Positions 33,286 through 42,754 of a stretch of 64,000 nt of DNA are shown here, piece after piece. The translations under genes and the position numbers were made by a program. The DNA is from Myxococcales bacterium (GTDB lineage: Bacteria > Myxococcota_A > Polyangia > Polyangiales > Polyangiaceae). The DNA lies in contig JAEUKE010000117.1 in NCBI GenBank assembly GCA_016794345.1, forward strand, positions 163,374 through 227,373. Direction: 5' to 3'. The notes under the pieces were generated by a model. That model was given only the letters and a program-made list of their open reading frames with translations, had not been told where the DNA came from and did not search any database. Positions within the stretch are counted from its first letter, which is position 1. Each line of letters begins with the position of its first letter.

Positions 33286-35307
33286 ATGCTGCGGCCCTCC
33301 ATGCGGGCTTCGGCTTTCCTTCTCTGCGCAGCGCTCGTCGCTGTCGTATCCGGTTGCCAGGAGCGACCGCCGAAGGTCCCAGGCGAGACCGACGTCCTCA
33401 TCGAGGAGATTCACATCGAGCCGGCCAGGCCGGACGAGCCGCTCGCGCTCTCTCACGGCGCGCTCTTCGAGCGGCTCGGCATGCGCCCCGGCACGTTCCT
33501 CATCACGCCGCGTACGTGGAGCCCCTTCCGCGAGGCCGAGGATCGGCGGCGAATCGAGGCGTTCTGGCAGCAGTTCGGCTACTTCGACGTCGAGGTCTCC
33601 GAGGCCCGGACGACGTTCGACCCCGACTCGGGAAAGGCCACCGTCACCTTCCAGGTCCGGGAGAACCAGCGCTACACGGTCGGCAGCGTCGAGATCCTCT
33701 CTGCTCCCGCGTCGGAGCAGGAGGCGCTCGCGGATCTCGTCACGGCCGAGAAGGGCTCGGAGAAGATCGACCTCGAGGGCTTCCGCAAGTCGCGCATCGA
33801 CATGCAGGAGCACCTCAAGCGCGAGGGCTTCGGCCACGCGAACGTCTACTCGCGGTTCTGGGTCGACAAGAGCAATCGAACCGTCCACGTCCGCTACTTC
33901 GTCGACGCCGGGCCGGAGACGGTCATCGCCAGCCTGCGCGTGGAGGGCAACGCCCGCGTGCCCGCAGACGCGGTGATCGAGCGCAGCGGCCTCCGGGTGG
34001 GCGATCGTTACTCGGAAGATCTGCGCGACAGCGTCGTGCGAGACCTCCTCGACTCGGGCGCGTTCGCCGAGGCGTTCGTGCGCGTCGACACCGACACGAA
34101 GTTCATCGCGCCCGGCACCGCGCCGGACTCGGGCGGCGAGCTGCGCGACGAGCAGATCGACGACAGCGGCAACCTCGTTCCGCGAAAGCTCCCCGCGGGC
34201 GTCAACGTCACCGTCCATGTCGTCGAGGCGCCGCGCGTGAGCATCCGGCTCCGCGCCGGAGCCGAGATCGATCCCGCTCGGGCCGACACGTACCTCGGCA
34301 GCCGCTTCACGTTCCGCGACGTGCTCGGGCCGCTCGGTCACCTCGTCCTCGAAGGTGGCGTGGGCTACGGCTGGCTCTTCGGGACACCGTCGGACGATCC
34401 GTCGGGCGTGTACGGGGACGCGACGGTGCGGACGATCCACGCTGGCGCGCTCGGCCGCCTCGGGGACCTCCGCACGACGGCGCAGTACGAGGGCACGCTC
34501 TTCCCCAGCGCGTACCTGCACACGCTGCGGACCGGCCCTGGTGTCCGGACGACGATCGCGAAGGGCCTCTTCTTCGACACCGACCTGTTCGCCACCTGGT
34601 CGAAGGCGGAGGGCTTCGGCCCGTTCTCGGCCGGCGAGCGGGACGCGCTCGCGCTCCCCTCGCGCGAGGACGCCTACGGCCCCGAGCTCCGCGCGAGCAT
34701 CACCTGGGACGATCGCGACGATCCGGTCGAGCCGATGCGCGGCGTGCTCCTCGCGCTCCGGTCGAGCCTCGCCCCCGGCGACCCGATCGGGACGCACCGC
34801 TACCTCGACCTCGCCCCGGACGCGCGCCTGTTCGTCCCCGTCGCGACGCCCTTGAGCCTCGGGCTGCGCGCCTCGGCCGACTGGGTCTTCCTCGAGGACG
34901 ACGCGGGCATTCCGCTCGGCGCGCGCCTCTTCGGCGGCGGCGCGCACGGCTTCCGTGGCTACGGCAGACAGCTCTTTTCGCCCGCGATCCAGCGGTGCTT
35001 CCAGACGTATTGCGCGGACATCGCGGTGGGCGGAAAGAGCCTCGTGGAGACAAGCGTGGAGCTCCGCTTCTTGCCGCCGCGATCACCGGTCGGCGCCATC
35101 GCGTGGGGTGACTTCGGCGGCGTCTCGGGCGACGAGAACCCCTTCGCGGCGGGCGTCTGGCTCGCAGCCGGCCTCGGTGCGCGGCTCCGCCTCTGGTATT
35201 TGCCGCTCGCGGTGGACGCCGGCTATCGCATCCTCGCCGAGAGCGAGGTCCAGGGCATCGACGACGCGCCGATTCACGTATTCTTCCGATTGGGCGAGGC
35301 CTTCTGA
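33286..35307 (+). CDS. TamA-like Omp85 outer-membrane protein with lipobox (TamL-like)
   Basis: A 673-residue Omp85-family barrel protein. The N-terminus has a signal peptide ending in a lipobox (VVSGC, Cys24), which is unusual for TamA/BamA and recalls the lipidated TamL form known from Bacteroidetes. About three POTRA-like units follow (roughly 35-130, 130-210 and 212-315), then a C-terminal barrel with the signature GFRGYG (residues 555-560) and the strand-rich end VELRFLPP...GAIAWGDFG. The stop overlaps the start of the TamB gene by one base, giving the classic TamA-TamB pair that moves proteins into the outer membrane. An ATG at 33301 is a possible start. Confidence 0.85.
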   Translation: MLRPSMRASAFLLCAALVAVVSGCQERPPKVPGETDVLIEEIHIEPARPDEPLALSHGALFERLGMRPGTFLITPRTWSPFREAEDRRRIEAFWQQFGYFDVEVSEARTTFDPDSGKATVTFQVRENQRYTVGSVEILSAPASEQEALADLVTAEKGSEKIDLEGFRKSRIDMQEHLKREGFGHANVYSRFWVDKSNRTVHVRYFVDAGPETVIASLRVEGNARVPADAVIERSGLRVGDRYSEDLRDSVVRDLLDSGAFAEAFVRVDTDTKFIAPGTAPDSGGELRDEQIDDSGNLVPRKLPAGVNVTVHVVEAPRVSIRLRAGAEIDPARADTYLGSRFTFRDVLGPLGHLVLEGGVGYGWLFGTPSDDPSGVYGDATVRTIHAGALGRLGDLRTTAQYEGTLFPSAYLHTLRTGPGVRTTIAKGLFFDTDLFATWSKAEGFGPFSAGERDALALPSREDAYGPELRASITWDDRDDPVEPMRGVLLALRSSLAPGDPIGTHRYLDLAPDARLFVPVATPLSLGLRASADWVFLEDDAGIPLGARLFGGGAHGFRGYGRQLFSPAIQRCFQTYCADIAVGGKSLVETSVELRFLPPRSPVGAIAWGDFGGVSGDENPFAAGVWLAAGLGARLRLWYLPLAVDAGYRILAESEVQGIDDAPIHVFFRLGEAF

Positions 35308-38300
35308 TGGCGAAGACGACGAAGAAGCCCGCGAAGCGCAGCTTTCCTCGAAGGATCGCGCGCGTGGTCGCCTTGTTGGTCCTCGTGCCGCTCGTCCTCG
35401 TCGCGCTCGTGGTCGGCTACCTGCACACCGGGTCGGGCAAGGAGCGCGTACGTGCCCTCGTCGAGGCGCGCATCACGGCCAAGATGAACGGCGGCGAGGT
35501 GAAGGTCGGCCGCCTCGACTACGCGCTCTTCGGCGAGCTCGTGTTGGGTGACGTGTCCATCGTCGACGCATCCGGGCGCAAGGCGCTCCTGCTCGACGAG
35601 CTGCGCGTGAAGCCGAAGTGGAGGGAGCTCGGCGGGAAAGGCCCCATCCCCCTCGAGTCTTTGCAGCTCAAAGGTCTCAAGGTCACGCTCGTGAAGGACG
35701 AGGCGGGGAGCAACAACTTCCGAGGCCTCTTCCAGCCCATCGAGCTGAAGAAGGGCGTTGCCATCGACTCGCTGGACGTGTCGAGCGTGGCGGTCGACGT
35801 CACCTCCCCCGACGGCACGAGGATCGCCGTCCACGACGTCGCCGTCCGCGGCGCGCTGCGCGCCCAGAGCGCCATCAAGACCTACGCGATCGATCTCCCC
35901 GAGATCGGCGTGAGCGTCGACATCGAGAAGCCGGCCGCCGGCCTCACGGCCTCCGTGAAGAACCTGCAGACCGGCGTGCGCGCCTCGATCGAGTCCGGCA
36001 AAGGCACCGTCCAGCTCCTGCCGCTCTCGACGGAGGTCGCCTTGCGGGTCGCCCCCCGCGGCATCGACCGCACGATCCCGGTGAAGCTCGCGGGGCTCTC
36101 GGCGACGATCGGCGACGAGCAGATCGGCGCCGACCTCGAGAAGCTCGCGCTCGGGCTCCTCACCCTCTCGGCGGTCGAGGTGCGCGCGCCCATGGCGGAG
36201 GGCAAGCTCGCCGGTGTCCCCGCCTCCGAGGTCCTGGGCCTGCGCGTCGTACACGACGAGGTCAACGCGCTGCTCGGCAAGGAGCTGCTCCTGACCGACG
36301 TCGACATCGACGCTCACCTCGGCGGGACGGCAGACGCGCCGACGCTGAAGGCGCACGTCGCGGCCGGCGACGCGACGATCGACGTCGACGCGACCGTGAA
36401 GGGCCCCGCGAGCGACCGACCGTCCTTCTCGATGACGACAAGGATCAAAGACGTCGACACGAGCGAGCTGCTCGGCTCGGCCGTCACGGCGCCCCCGGCC
36501 AAGCTGGAGGAGCTCGAGATAAAGGTCGACGGCGCCGGCAAGGACCTGGCGTCGCTCGACGCGAAGGTCCAGCTCAGCGGCAAGGCGGCGCGGGTCCGGG
36601 GGGTCGACATCGACACCGTGACGGCGGCCGCGTCGGTCGCGAAGGGGAACGTCGAGCTCGAGTCGCTCGACGTCCGCGCGATCGACCAGCACGTCGCGCT
36701 CTCGGGAACGGTGTCGCCCACCAGCAAAGACGTCGACATGACGCTCCACCTCGACGGCGACGTGGACGCCGCGCTGGCGCGCCTCGGCCCCGTCGGCGCT
36801 TTGCTCGCCACCAAGATCCCGAAGGGCGTCCTCACCCTCCCGAAGGACGACCTGACCGTGCACCTCCACGGCAAGCTCGACGGCGATCTCGCCGTCACCG
36901 CCAAGGCGAAGAGGCTCCGTGCGCTCGGCGCGACGCTCGGGCTCGACGTGGCCGCGAAGGTGCGCCGCGGCGACAAGGACAAAGGCGACAAACCTGTCAT
37001 CTTGCAGGAGCTCGACGCCCACGTATCGCTCTCCGGCCTCTTGCTCTCCACGGTGCTCGGACTGCGCGGCAAGAAGCTCCCCAAGGGCTTCGACGCCTCG
37101 CTCGATCTGCGCGTCGACGCGTCGGGCACGCTCGAAGATCCGAAGGCTCGGGTGGTGCTCTCCGGACGCACGATCCGCAGACCGACCGGTGAGCCGGCCG
37201 CCGCGACCGCCGAGCTCCCCTTGCTCCGCTTCGGCGTCACCGCGGCGGTGACGAAGACGCTCGCCGACGTCGACCTCCAGGTGGCCGACGCCGCCCGGAA
37301 GGAGGACGTGATCCTGTCGGGGCACGCGAAGCTCCCGCTCTCGCTCGACGGCGAGAAGAAGGGCCTCGCCCCCGGCGGGCGGTTCCAGGTGGAGCTCGAC
37401 ATGCCCCGCCGCACCATCAGCTCGCTGGTCGCTTACACGCCGCTCACGCCCATCCCTGCCCTGTCGCCGCTCGCGGCGCTCGCGCCGATCCTCGAGAAGC
37501 CGAACGGCGCCATCGCGCTCCACGCGACGTTCGACGGAACGACCGCCGACCCGCGCGGCACAGTCGATTTCGACCTCGAGACCGCGCGCATCCTCGGGGA
37601 GAGCTCGAAACAACACGTGCACGTCGCGGCGAAGCTGGACAAGGACCCTGGCGCAGGCACGAAGGCGGCGGCGCACGTCACCGTCGCGCTCGACGACGAG
37701 CCGCCCGCGGTCCGCCTCGACGCCGACGCGCGGTTCCCCGTGTCCCCCCTCCTGGGCGGCGCGGCCCGCATGACCTACGACGCGCACCTCGCGGTCGGGC
37801 CCCTGAAGCTGGCGGAGCTGCCCGACATCCCTCGGCTCGCTCGGCTCCGCGCGCTCGGCGGATCGCTCGGCGTGGAGCTCCGCGCGAAGGGAAGCCGGCA
37901 GGACATCGACGCGAGCCTCTCGATCACGGCGGCCGGCATCTCGCCCGGCGGCAAGGGCCCGTTCGACGTCGGCGTGGCCGTCGCGGTCGGCCCCGAGAAG
38001 ACGACGCTCGCGGCGGACGCCAAGCTCGACGGCTCCGCGCTGGTGAAGCTCGGCGGGGACGTGGGGCTCCCCGGTAAGGGGCTCTTCGCTCGGCTGCGCG
38101 AGAATGGGTTCGAGCCCACATTCGACCTCGCGCTCGAGGTCCCCGAGCGCCCGCTCTCCTCGCTCGCCAAGCTCCGGCCGGCGCTCGCGAGCGCGCCCGG
38201 ATCGCTGAGCGGAAAGATCTCGGTCACCGGCAAGCCAAGCGACCCGCGCGCATCCGGCGGGCTCTCGCTCCTCGGCGTGGAGATGGCCGACGGTTCACGA

Positions 38301-39959
38301 CGAGGAGCGGCGCTCCACCTCACGCTCGACGAGGCGAAGGCGGGCGTCACCGTGGCGCTCGGCGCGACGGGCAACACCCTGGGCGCACCCTCACTGGGCC
38401 AGATCGACGTGCACACCGATCGTGCCTCGCTCTTCGCATACCGATACGGCGACCCACTCCCGGTCGAGGCGGTCTTCGCGGTTCGGCAGGCGCCCCTCGC
38501 GGCCCTCGTCCCCGCGTTCGTGGCGAAGGACGCGAAGAACGCGTTCGCCGGCAGCCTCGACTGGGACATGAAGGGGCGGGTCGTGCTCGAGAAGGAGGAC
38601 AAGGGCGCGGCGATCCACGACGCGGAGCTGACCGGCAAGCTCGAGATCACCAAGGGACGCCTGCTCATCCCGGGGACCGCGCGCAAATACGAAGACGTGA
38701 GCCTCCGCTTGCTCGCGGAGAAGGGCCGCGTTCGGCTCGCGGGCCTCGAGGCGCACGAGCGTGACAAGGAGGTCGCCGACCGGTCCCTCAAGATCGACGG
38801 CGAGGTCATCCTCGATCAGCTGAAGCCGACGAAGGTGGACCTCCACCTCGCCGCGAGCCGATGGCTCCTCTTCGGGACCAAGACGATCGGCCTCCCCGAT
38901 GCGCCGCGCGGGAGCCTCGACCTCGACGCGCGCGCATCGATGGTCCTCGACCGGCCGGTGAAGACGGCCGCGGTCGACGTGAAGAAGCTCGTCGTCTCCT
39001 TCCCGGACCGCTTCGAGAAGGCGCACCAGCCGGAGGACGTGCACGTCGGAGATCTCTTCTTCGTCGGCAAAGGGCCGGCCATCGGCAAGCTCCCCGTCCC
39101 CGAGAAGAAGGAGGAGAAACAAGCGGCTCCGCCCTCCGAGCCCGCCGACGCGGCGCCGCCTCCGCCCGAGTCGGGCCTCGACGCCGAGATCCGCATCGCG
39201 AAGGGCGCGAAGCTCCTGCAGTCGCCCATCGAGCTGCACCCGTCCGGCACCATCACCCTCAAGATCCGCCCCGAGGGCCGGACGATCCGCGGCAAGCTCG
39301 ACATGGCGGGCGGCGAGCTCTCGCTCGGCGGCAAGATGCACCCGCTCACGCGTGGCACGCTCACCTTCGACGACAAGCGCCCCGCGGGCTGGATCGATCT
39401 CTGGTTCACGCGGGAGCTCCCCCCGTGGACGCTCCGGAACGTGTCGCGGGCGAGCGGTGGCAAGGACATCGAGATCCACATGTTCGGCCCGCTCGTGGAT
39501 CGGCGGACCGTCCTCGCCGGCGCGGGGCCGGGCGCCCTCTTCGATCTCCTGAGCCTCCACAACGTCGGCCGCGAGCGCTTCGTGACCGACGCCGACCTTC
39601 CCGAATCGGACACGGTCGAGTTCCCGCAGCATCAGGGCTTGCTCACCTTGAGCTTCCTCTCGGTGAACCTCCCCCACCTCCTGTTCCTCGACCGCGTCGC
39701 CGCCTACAGCGACAAGCTCGACGAGCCGAAGGCGTACGGGCAGCTCGACCACTACGAAGGCGATCGTTACTTCGCGGACGGGCACGGCCGGATCCGCGCC
39801 GCGCGGCGACCACCCGACGTCGGCCGGAGCGAGGCCGAGGTCGAGGCGCTCTACCTCTTCGAGAACACCCCGCAGCTGCTCTTCGGGATCGGCGGCGCGG
39901 CGGGGAGCCGCGGCGGCGGCGGGCCGGGCGTCGTGCTCGAGTGGTCGAGCGAGCGCTGA
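35307..39959 (+). CDS. tamB: TamB-like inner-membrane translocation/assembly protein (DUF490)
   Basis: A 1550-residue protein with one N-terminal membrane anchor (about 12-35) and a long beta-rich periplasmic body of repeated strands (SLDLDA, LDVDA, GKLDG), as in AsmA/TamB proteins that form a groove for lipid or protein transfer. The C-terminal part, about 1200-1550, matches the TamB DUF490 domain. A low-complexity Pro/Glu/Lys linker occurs near residue 1275. Overlap with the TamA-like gene by one base shows coupled translation. Length exceeds E. coli TamB (about 1260), as is common in long-periplasm bacteria. Confidence 0.9.
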   Translation: MAKTTKKPAKRSFPRRIARVVALLVLVPLVLVALVVGYLHTGSGKERVRALVEARITAKMNGGEVKVGRLDYALFGELVLGDVSIVDASGRKALLLDELRVKPKWRELGGKGPIPLESLQLKGLKVTLVKDEAGSNNFRGLFQPIELKKGVAIDSLDVSSVAVDVTSPDGTRIAVHDVAVRGALRAQSAIKTYAIDLPEIGVSVDIEKPAAGLTASVKNLQTGVRASIESGKGTVQLLPLSTEVALRVAPRGIDRTIPVKLAGLSATIGDEQIGADLEKLALGLLTLSAVEVRAPMAEGKLAGVPASEVLGLRVVHDEVNALLGKELLLTDVDIDAHLGGTADAPTLKAHVAAGDATIDVDATVKGPASDRPSFSMTTRIKDVDTSELLGSAVTAPPAKLEELEIKVDGAGKDLASLDAKVQLSGKAARVRGVDIDTVTAAASVAKGNVELESLDVRAIDQHVALSGTVSPTSKDVDMTLHLDGDVDAALARLGPVGALLATKIPKGVLTLPKDDLTVHLHGKLDGDLAVTAKAKRLRALGATLGLDVAAKVRRGDKDKGDKPVILQELDAHVSLSGLLLSTVLGLRGKKLPKGFDASLDLRVDASGTLEDPKARVVLSGRTIRRPTGEPAAATAELPLLRFGVTAAVTKTLADVDLQVADAARKEDVILSGHAKLPLSLDGEKKGLAPGGRFQVELDMPRRTISSLVAYTPLTPIPALSPLAALAPILEKPNGAIALHATFDGTTADPRGTVDFDLETARILGESSKQHVHVAAKLDKDPGAGTKAAAHVTVALDDEPPAVRLDADARFPVSPLLGGAARMTYDAHLAVGPLKLAELPDIPRLARLRALGGSLGVELRAKGSRQDIDASLSITAAGISPGGKGPFDVGVAVAVGPEKTTLAADAKLDGSALVKLGGDVGLPGKGLFARLRENGFEPTFDLALEVPERPLSSLAKLRPALASAPGSLSGKISVTGKPSDPRASGGLSLLGVEMADGSRRGAALHLTLDEAKAGVTVALGATGNTLGAPSLGQIDVHTDRASLFAYRYGDPLPVEAVFAVRQAPLAALVPAFVAKDAKNAFAGSLDWDMKGRVVLEKEDKGAAIHDAELTGKLEITKGRLLIPGTARKYEDVSLRLLAEKGRVRLAGLEAHERDKEVADRSLKIDGEVILDQLKPTKVDLHLAASRWLLFGTKTIGLPDAPRGSLDLDARASMVLDRPVKTAAVDVKKLVVSFPDRFEKAHQPEDVHVGDLFFVGKGPAIGKLPVPEKKEEKQAAPPSEPADAAPPPPESGLDAEIRIAKGAKLLQSPIELHPSGTITLKIRPEGRTIRGKLDMAGGELSLGGKMHPLTRGTLTFDDKRPAGWIDLWFTRELPPWTLRNVSRASGGKDIEIHMFGPLVDRRTVLAGAGPGALFDLLSLHNVGRERFVTDADLPESDTVEFPQHQGLLTLSFLSVNLPHLLFLDRVAAYSDKLDEPKAYGQLDHYEGDRYFADGHGRIRAARRPPDVGRSEAEVEALYLFENTPQLLFGIGGAAGSRGGGGPGVVLEWSSER

Positions 39960-40000
39960 GACTACCGGTCGCGGCCGTATTGGACTAAACCGGCTGCACC

Positions 40001-40864
40001 GTGCCCATCACCCCCGCCGACCTCAACCACCTCCCGCTCTTCCGCCCGCTGACGGAGGCGCAGCTCAAGGAGCTGCTCGCCGCGTTCGTCCCGCGGAAGG
40101 TCAAGCGAGGCAGCACGCTGTTCCGCGAGGGAGAGGTTCCGAGCAAATTCCAGCTCCTGGCGGACGGCGAGATCGAGCTCACCGAGGCGCGCGAGCCAAA
40201 GGTCATCGTCAGGCCCATCGCTCCCATCGGCGAGCTCGGCGCGCTCACGGGCGTGCCGCGCAACACGACCGCCGTCGCCACGAAGGACTCGGAGCTGCTC
40301 GAGGTGGATCGCGACGCGCTGATGAAGCTCTTCTCGCGCTCGGCCGATCTCGCGTTCCTCTTCTACAAGGGCCTGCTCGACGTGGTGAGCGACAAGGTGC
40401 GGCGTGACAAGCTCCGCCTCGACGAGATGCGGGACAACCTCATCCGCACGCAGAAGGCCATGAAGGAGCTGCGAGACGTGGTCCTCTCGGCCGACGAGAC
40501 GCCGATCTCCCAGCCCGTCTGCGACAAGCTGGACGAGCTCATCGAGCACAACCGCCGCAGCCACTACCGGGTCTCGCCGCTCGAGAGCCACCCCGCCGCC
40601 GTTCGCTTCAACGGCGGCACCGTGGTCCCGGTGGTGGAGCTGTCGGAGGGCTTCCTGAAGCTCGCGGCCACGAAGGAGCTCAAGACGGGCGCCGAGGCGA
40701 CGATGGTGCTCGCCCTGCCGAAGGGCGAGATCCCGGTGAGCGGCAAGGTCGAGCGCGCCGGGTCCGACGGCGTGCTCCTCCGCCTCGACCTGCTCATCGA
40801 CGAGTACAAGCAGGCGATGGTCGGCTACATGACCGAGCTGCAGATGCTCGACTTCGTCGTCTGA
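40001..40864 (+). CDS. cyclic-nucleotide-binding-like plus PilZ-like protein
   Basis: A 287-residue cytoplasmic protein. Residues about 10-125 form a cNMP-type beta-roll (LFREGEVPSKFQLLADGEIELTE, phosphate-binding loop GELGALTGVPRNTTAVA); the usual Arg-Ala pair is replaced by Arg-Asn-Thr-Thr, so ligand binding is uncertain. A charged helical linker spans about 135-175, and the C-terminal domain (about 185-285) resembles a PilZ-type beta-barrel. Both domains are found in second-messenger receptors. No helix-turn-helix is visible. GTG start; it follows TamB by 41 bp. Confidence 0.7.
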   Translation: MPITPADLNHLPLFRPLTEAQLKELLAAFVPRKVKRGSTLFREGEVPSKFQLLADGEIELTEAREPKVIVRPIAPIGELGALTGVPRNTTAVATKDSELLEVDRDALMKLFSRSADLAFLFYKGLLDVVSDKVRRDKLRLDEMRDNLIRTQKAMKELRDVVLSADETPISQPVCDKLDELIEHNRRSHYRVSPLESHPAAVRFNGGTVVPVVELSEGFLKLAATKELKTGAEATMVLALPKGEIPVSGKVERAGSDGVLLRLDLLIDEYKQAMVGYMTELQMLDFVV

Positions 40865-40877
40865 TCGGGCACGCCCC

Positions 40878-42713
40878 TCATAGGACGCGGAGCTTGCCGC
40901 GCGTCCCGAGCTCGCGCTTCGACCCTTCCATCTCCGGGGTCTTCACCGGCGCGGCCTCCGGCTGGGGCGCGAGCGGCTCCGACCAAGTCGCCCAGTCCTC
41001 CGGCAGCGGGCCCGGCAGCGTCGGCTGCGCCGTCCGCTCCAGGAGCTGGAAGTCGTGCCGCGCTTCGAGCTCGAGCGGCAGGCGCTTCGCCGGACCGCCG
41101 GCCTTGAACCAGGCCCGGGCGGCGTTGACGTTCTTGATGAGCACCCAGTGCTGGGGGTCCACCTTCGCCGCGGTGCTGAACGCCTCCATCATGGCCTCGT
41201 AGTCGCTTCGGGCCTTGGCGATGCACGCGAGGTAGTTGTAGCCGATGCCCGGGCACGGATAGCCGAGCTCGAGCGCCCGCCGGACGTGGTGCTCCGCACC
41301 CTTCAGGTCACCCTCGCGATACAGGGCGCCCGCGAGGTCCATGTGCGCGGCGTGGTAGTCGCCGAGCCGCGCGAGGACGTCCCGGTACTCGTCGCTCGTC
41401 GGCGGCGGGCTCGACCGAAGACCGCTGTTCTTCGCGAACCACTCGTTCATGACAGCCGTGTCTTCGTCCGTGGCGTCGAAGGGCATCTTCAGCTCCTGGA
41501 AGGTGCCCTCGAAGTAGGCCTCTCGATCGACCCACCCGGCCTTCTCGGCGTCCTCGAAGTCTCGCGTCCCGGGGTAGATGGAAAGGCAGGAGAAGATGTA
41601 CTCGTGGGGCTTCGCGCGCTCGAGGAAGGCCAAGGTCTCGCGGAAGGTGTCGGCCGTCTCTCCGCGGTTGCCGAGCATCATGTAGTACCGGACCTTGATG
41701 CCGACCTTCTTCGCGAGCTCGGTGCTGGCGAGGATCTCGGCCACGGTGATCTTCTTGTCGATGGCGTCGAGGATGCGCTGCGAGCCGGTCTCCACACCCA
41801 GGCTGAGCCGCTGGCACCCGGCCAGGCGCATCTCGGTGAGCAGCTCCTCGTTCAAGAGGTCCACGCGTGTGTCGCAGCTCCAGAAGAAGCTCAGCTTGCG
41901 CTCGCGGATCTTCCGGCAGAGCTCGAGGACGCGCTTTTTGTTCGTGGTGAACGTGTCGTCTTTGATCTGGATCATCCGGACCGGCAGCTTGGCGAGCGCG
42001 TGCTCCATCGCGTCGAGGACGTAGTCGATGGACTGCGCGCGGAACCCCCTGCCCCAGGAGGTCTCGGCGCCGCAGAAGGTGCACGCCCACGGGCAGCCCC
42101 GGGACGTCATGAGGATGTGGGTGGCGAAGTGGTCCTGCGGCGAGGCGAGCCGATCCAGATCGTCGATGTTCTTCCGCGGGGGGCCCTTCTTGATGACAGA
42201 ACCGTCGCGATACACCGTCCCCGCGATCCCGCTCGCGCGCTCGCCTTTCGCCAGGCGGTCGCAGAGCTCGAGGAACGTGTCGTCGCTCTCGCCGAGGCTC
42301 ACCGTGTCGATGTCGGGGTGGTGGCGGAGGAGCTCGGGGCCGAGCGGCGTGGCGTGTGGCCCGCCCACGACCACGTGCGCCCTCGGGTGCGCTCGTTTGA
42401 TGGCCCGGGCCACGAGCGCCACGCCGCGCCGGTTCGCGGTCCAGCAAGACATCCCGAACAGGTCTGCGTCGAGCCCGCGGACGACCTCCTCCACCTTCGT
42501 CCAGGGGAACGAGGACAGGTTGAGCACCTTGACCTGATGCCCCGCGCGCCGGGCCTGGGCTCCGAGCGACAAGAGCCCGTAGGGGATCTGGTAGAAATCC
42601 GCGTCGAGGTCACCTGGCCGGTAACCCTCCGGCGGTCCCTCGCTGGCAGGCGCCTCGGCCTCGCCGGGGCCGGCGATCTTCCACGGGGGCGGATAGAGGA
42701 GCGCGATGCGCAT
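40878..42713 (-). CDS. B12-binding radical SAM protein with TPR-like C-terminus
   Basis: A 611-residue enzyme. An N-terminal Rossmann cobalamin-binding domain spans about 1-155. The radical SAM core follows with SRGCPWACTFC, giving the CxxxCxxC cluster ligands Cys207, Cys211 and Cys214. The GETADTFRETL segment is typical of the class B methyltransferase and related group. The C-terminal region, about 430-530, looks like TPR helices (YREGDLKGAEHHVRRALELGY). No DxHxxG motif is seen in the first domain. Members methylate, rearrange or modify complex lipids, hopanoids and natural products; the substrate here is unknown. Start chosen at ATG 42713 (MRIALLYPP), the family-typical N-terminus. Confidence 0.85.
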   Translation of the reverse strand: MRIALLYPPPWKIAGPGEAEAPASEGPPEGYRPGDLDADFYQIPYGLLSLGAQARRAGHQVKVLNLSSFPWTKVEEVVRGLDADLFGMSCWTANRRGVALVARAIKRAHPRAHVVVGGPHATPLGPELLRHHPDIDTVSLGESDDTFLELCDRLAKGERASGIAGTVYRDGSVIKKGPPRKNIDDLDRLASPQDHFATHILMTSRGCPWACTFCGAETSWGRGFRAQSIDYVLDAMEHALAKLPVRMIQIKDDTFTTNKKRVLELCRKIRERKLSFFWSCDTRVDLLNEELLTEMRLAGCQRLSLGVETGSQRILDAIDKKITVAEILASTELAKKVGIKVRYYMMLGNRGETADTFRETLAFLERAKPHEYIFSCLSIYPGTRDFEDAEKAGWVDREAYFEGTFQELKMPFDATDEDTAVMNEWFAKNSGLRSSPPPTSDEYRDVLARLGDYHAAHMDLAGALYREGDLKGAEHHVRRALELGYPCPGIGYNYLACIAKARSDYEAMMEAFSTAAKVDPQHWVLIKNVNAARAWFKAGGPAKRLPLELEARHDFQLLERTAQPTLPGPLPEDWATWSEPLAPQPEAAPVKTPEMEGSKRELGTRGKLRVL

Positions 42714-42754
42714 GCACCGCGATCGTAGCCCGAGAAGCGCTAAAGTTCCGCCGC

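Noticed and set aside
35274..37787. Long minus-strand frame over TamB
   Set aside because: Arg/Asp/Val-rich shadow composition antisense to a clear TamB gene.
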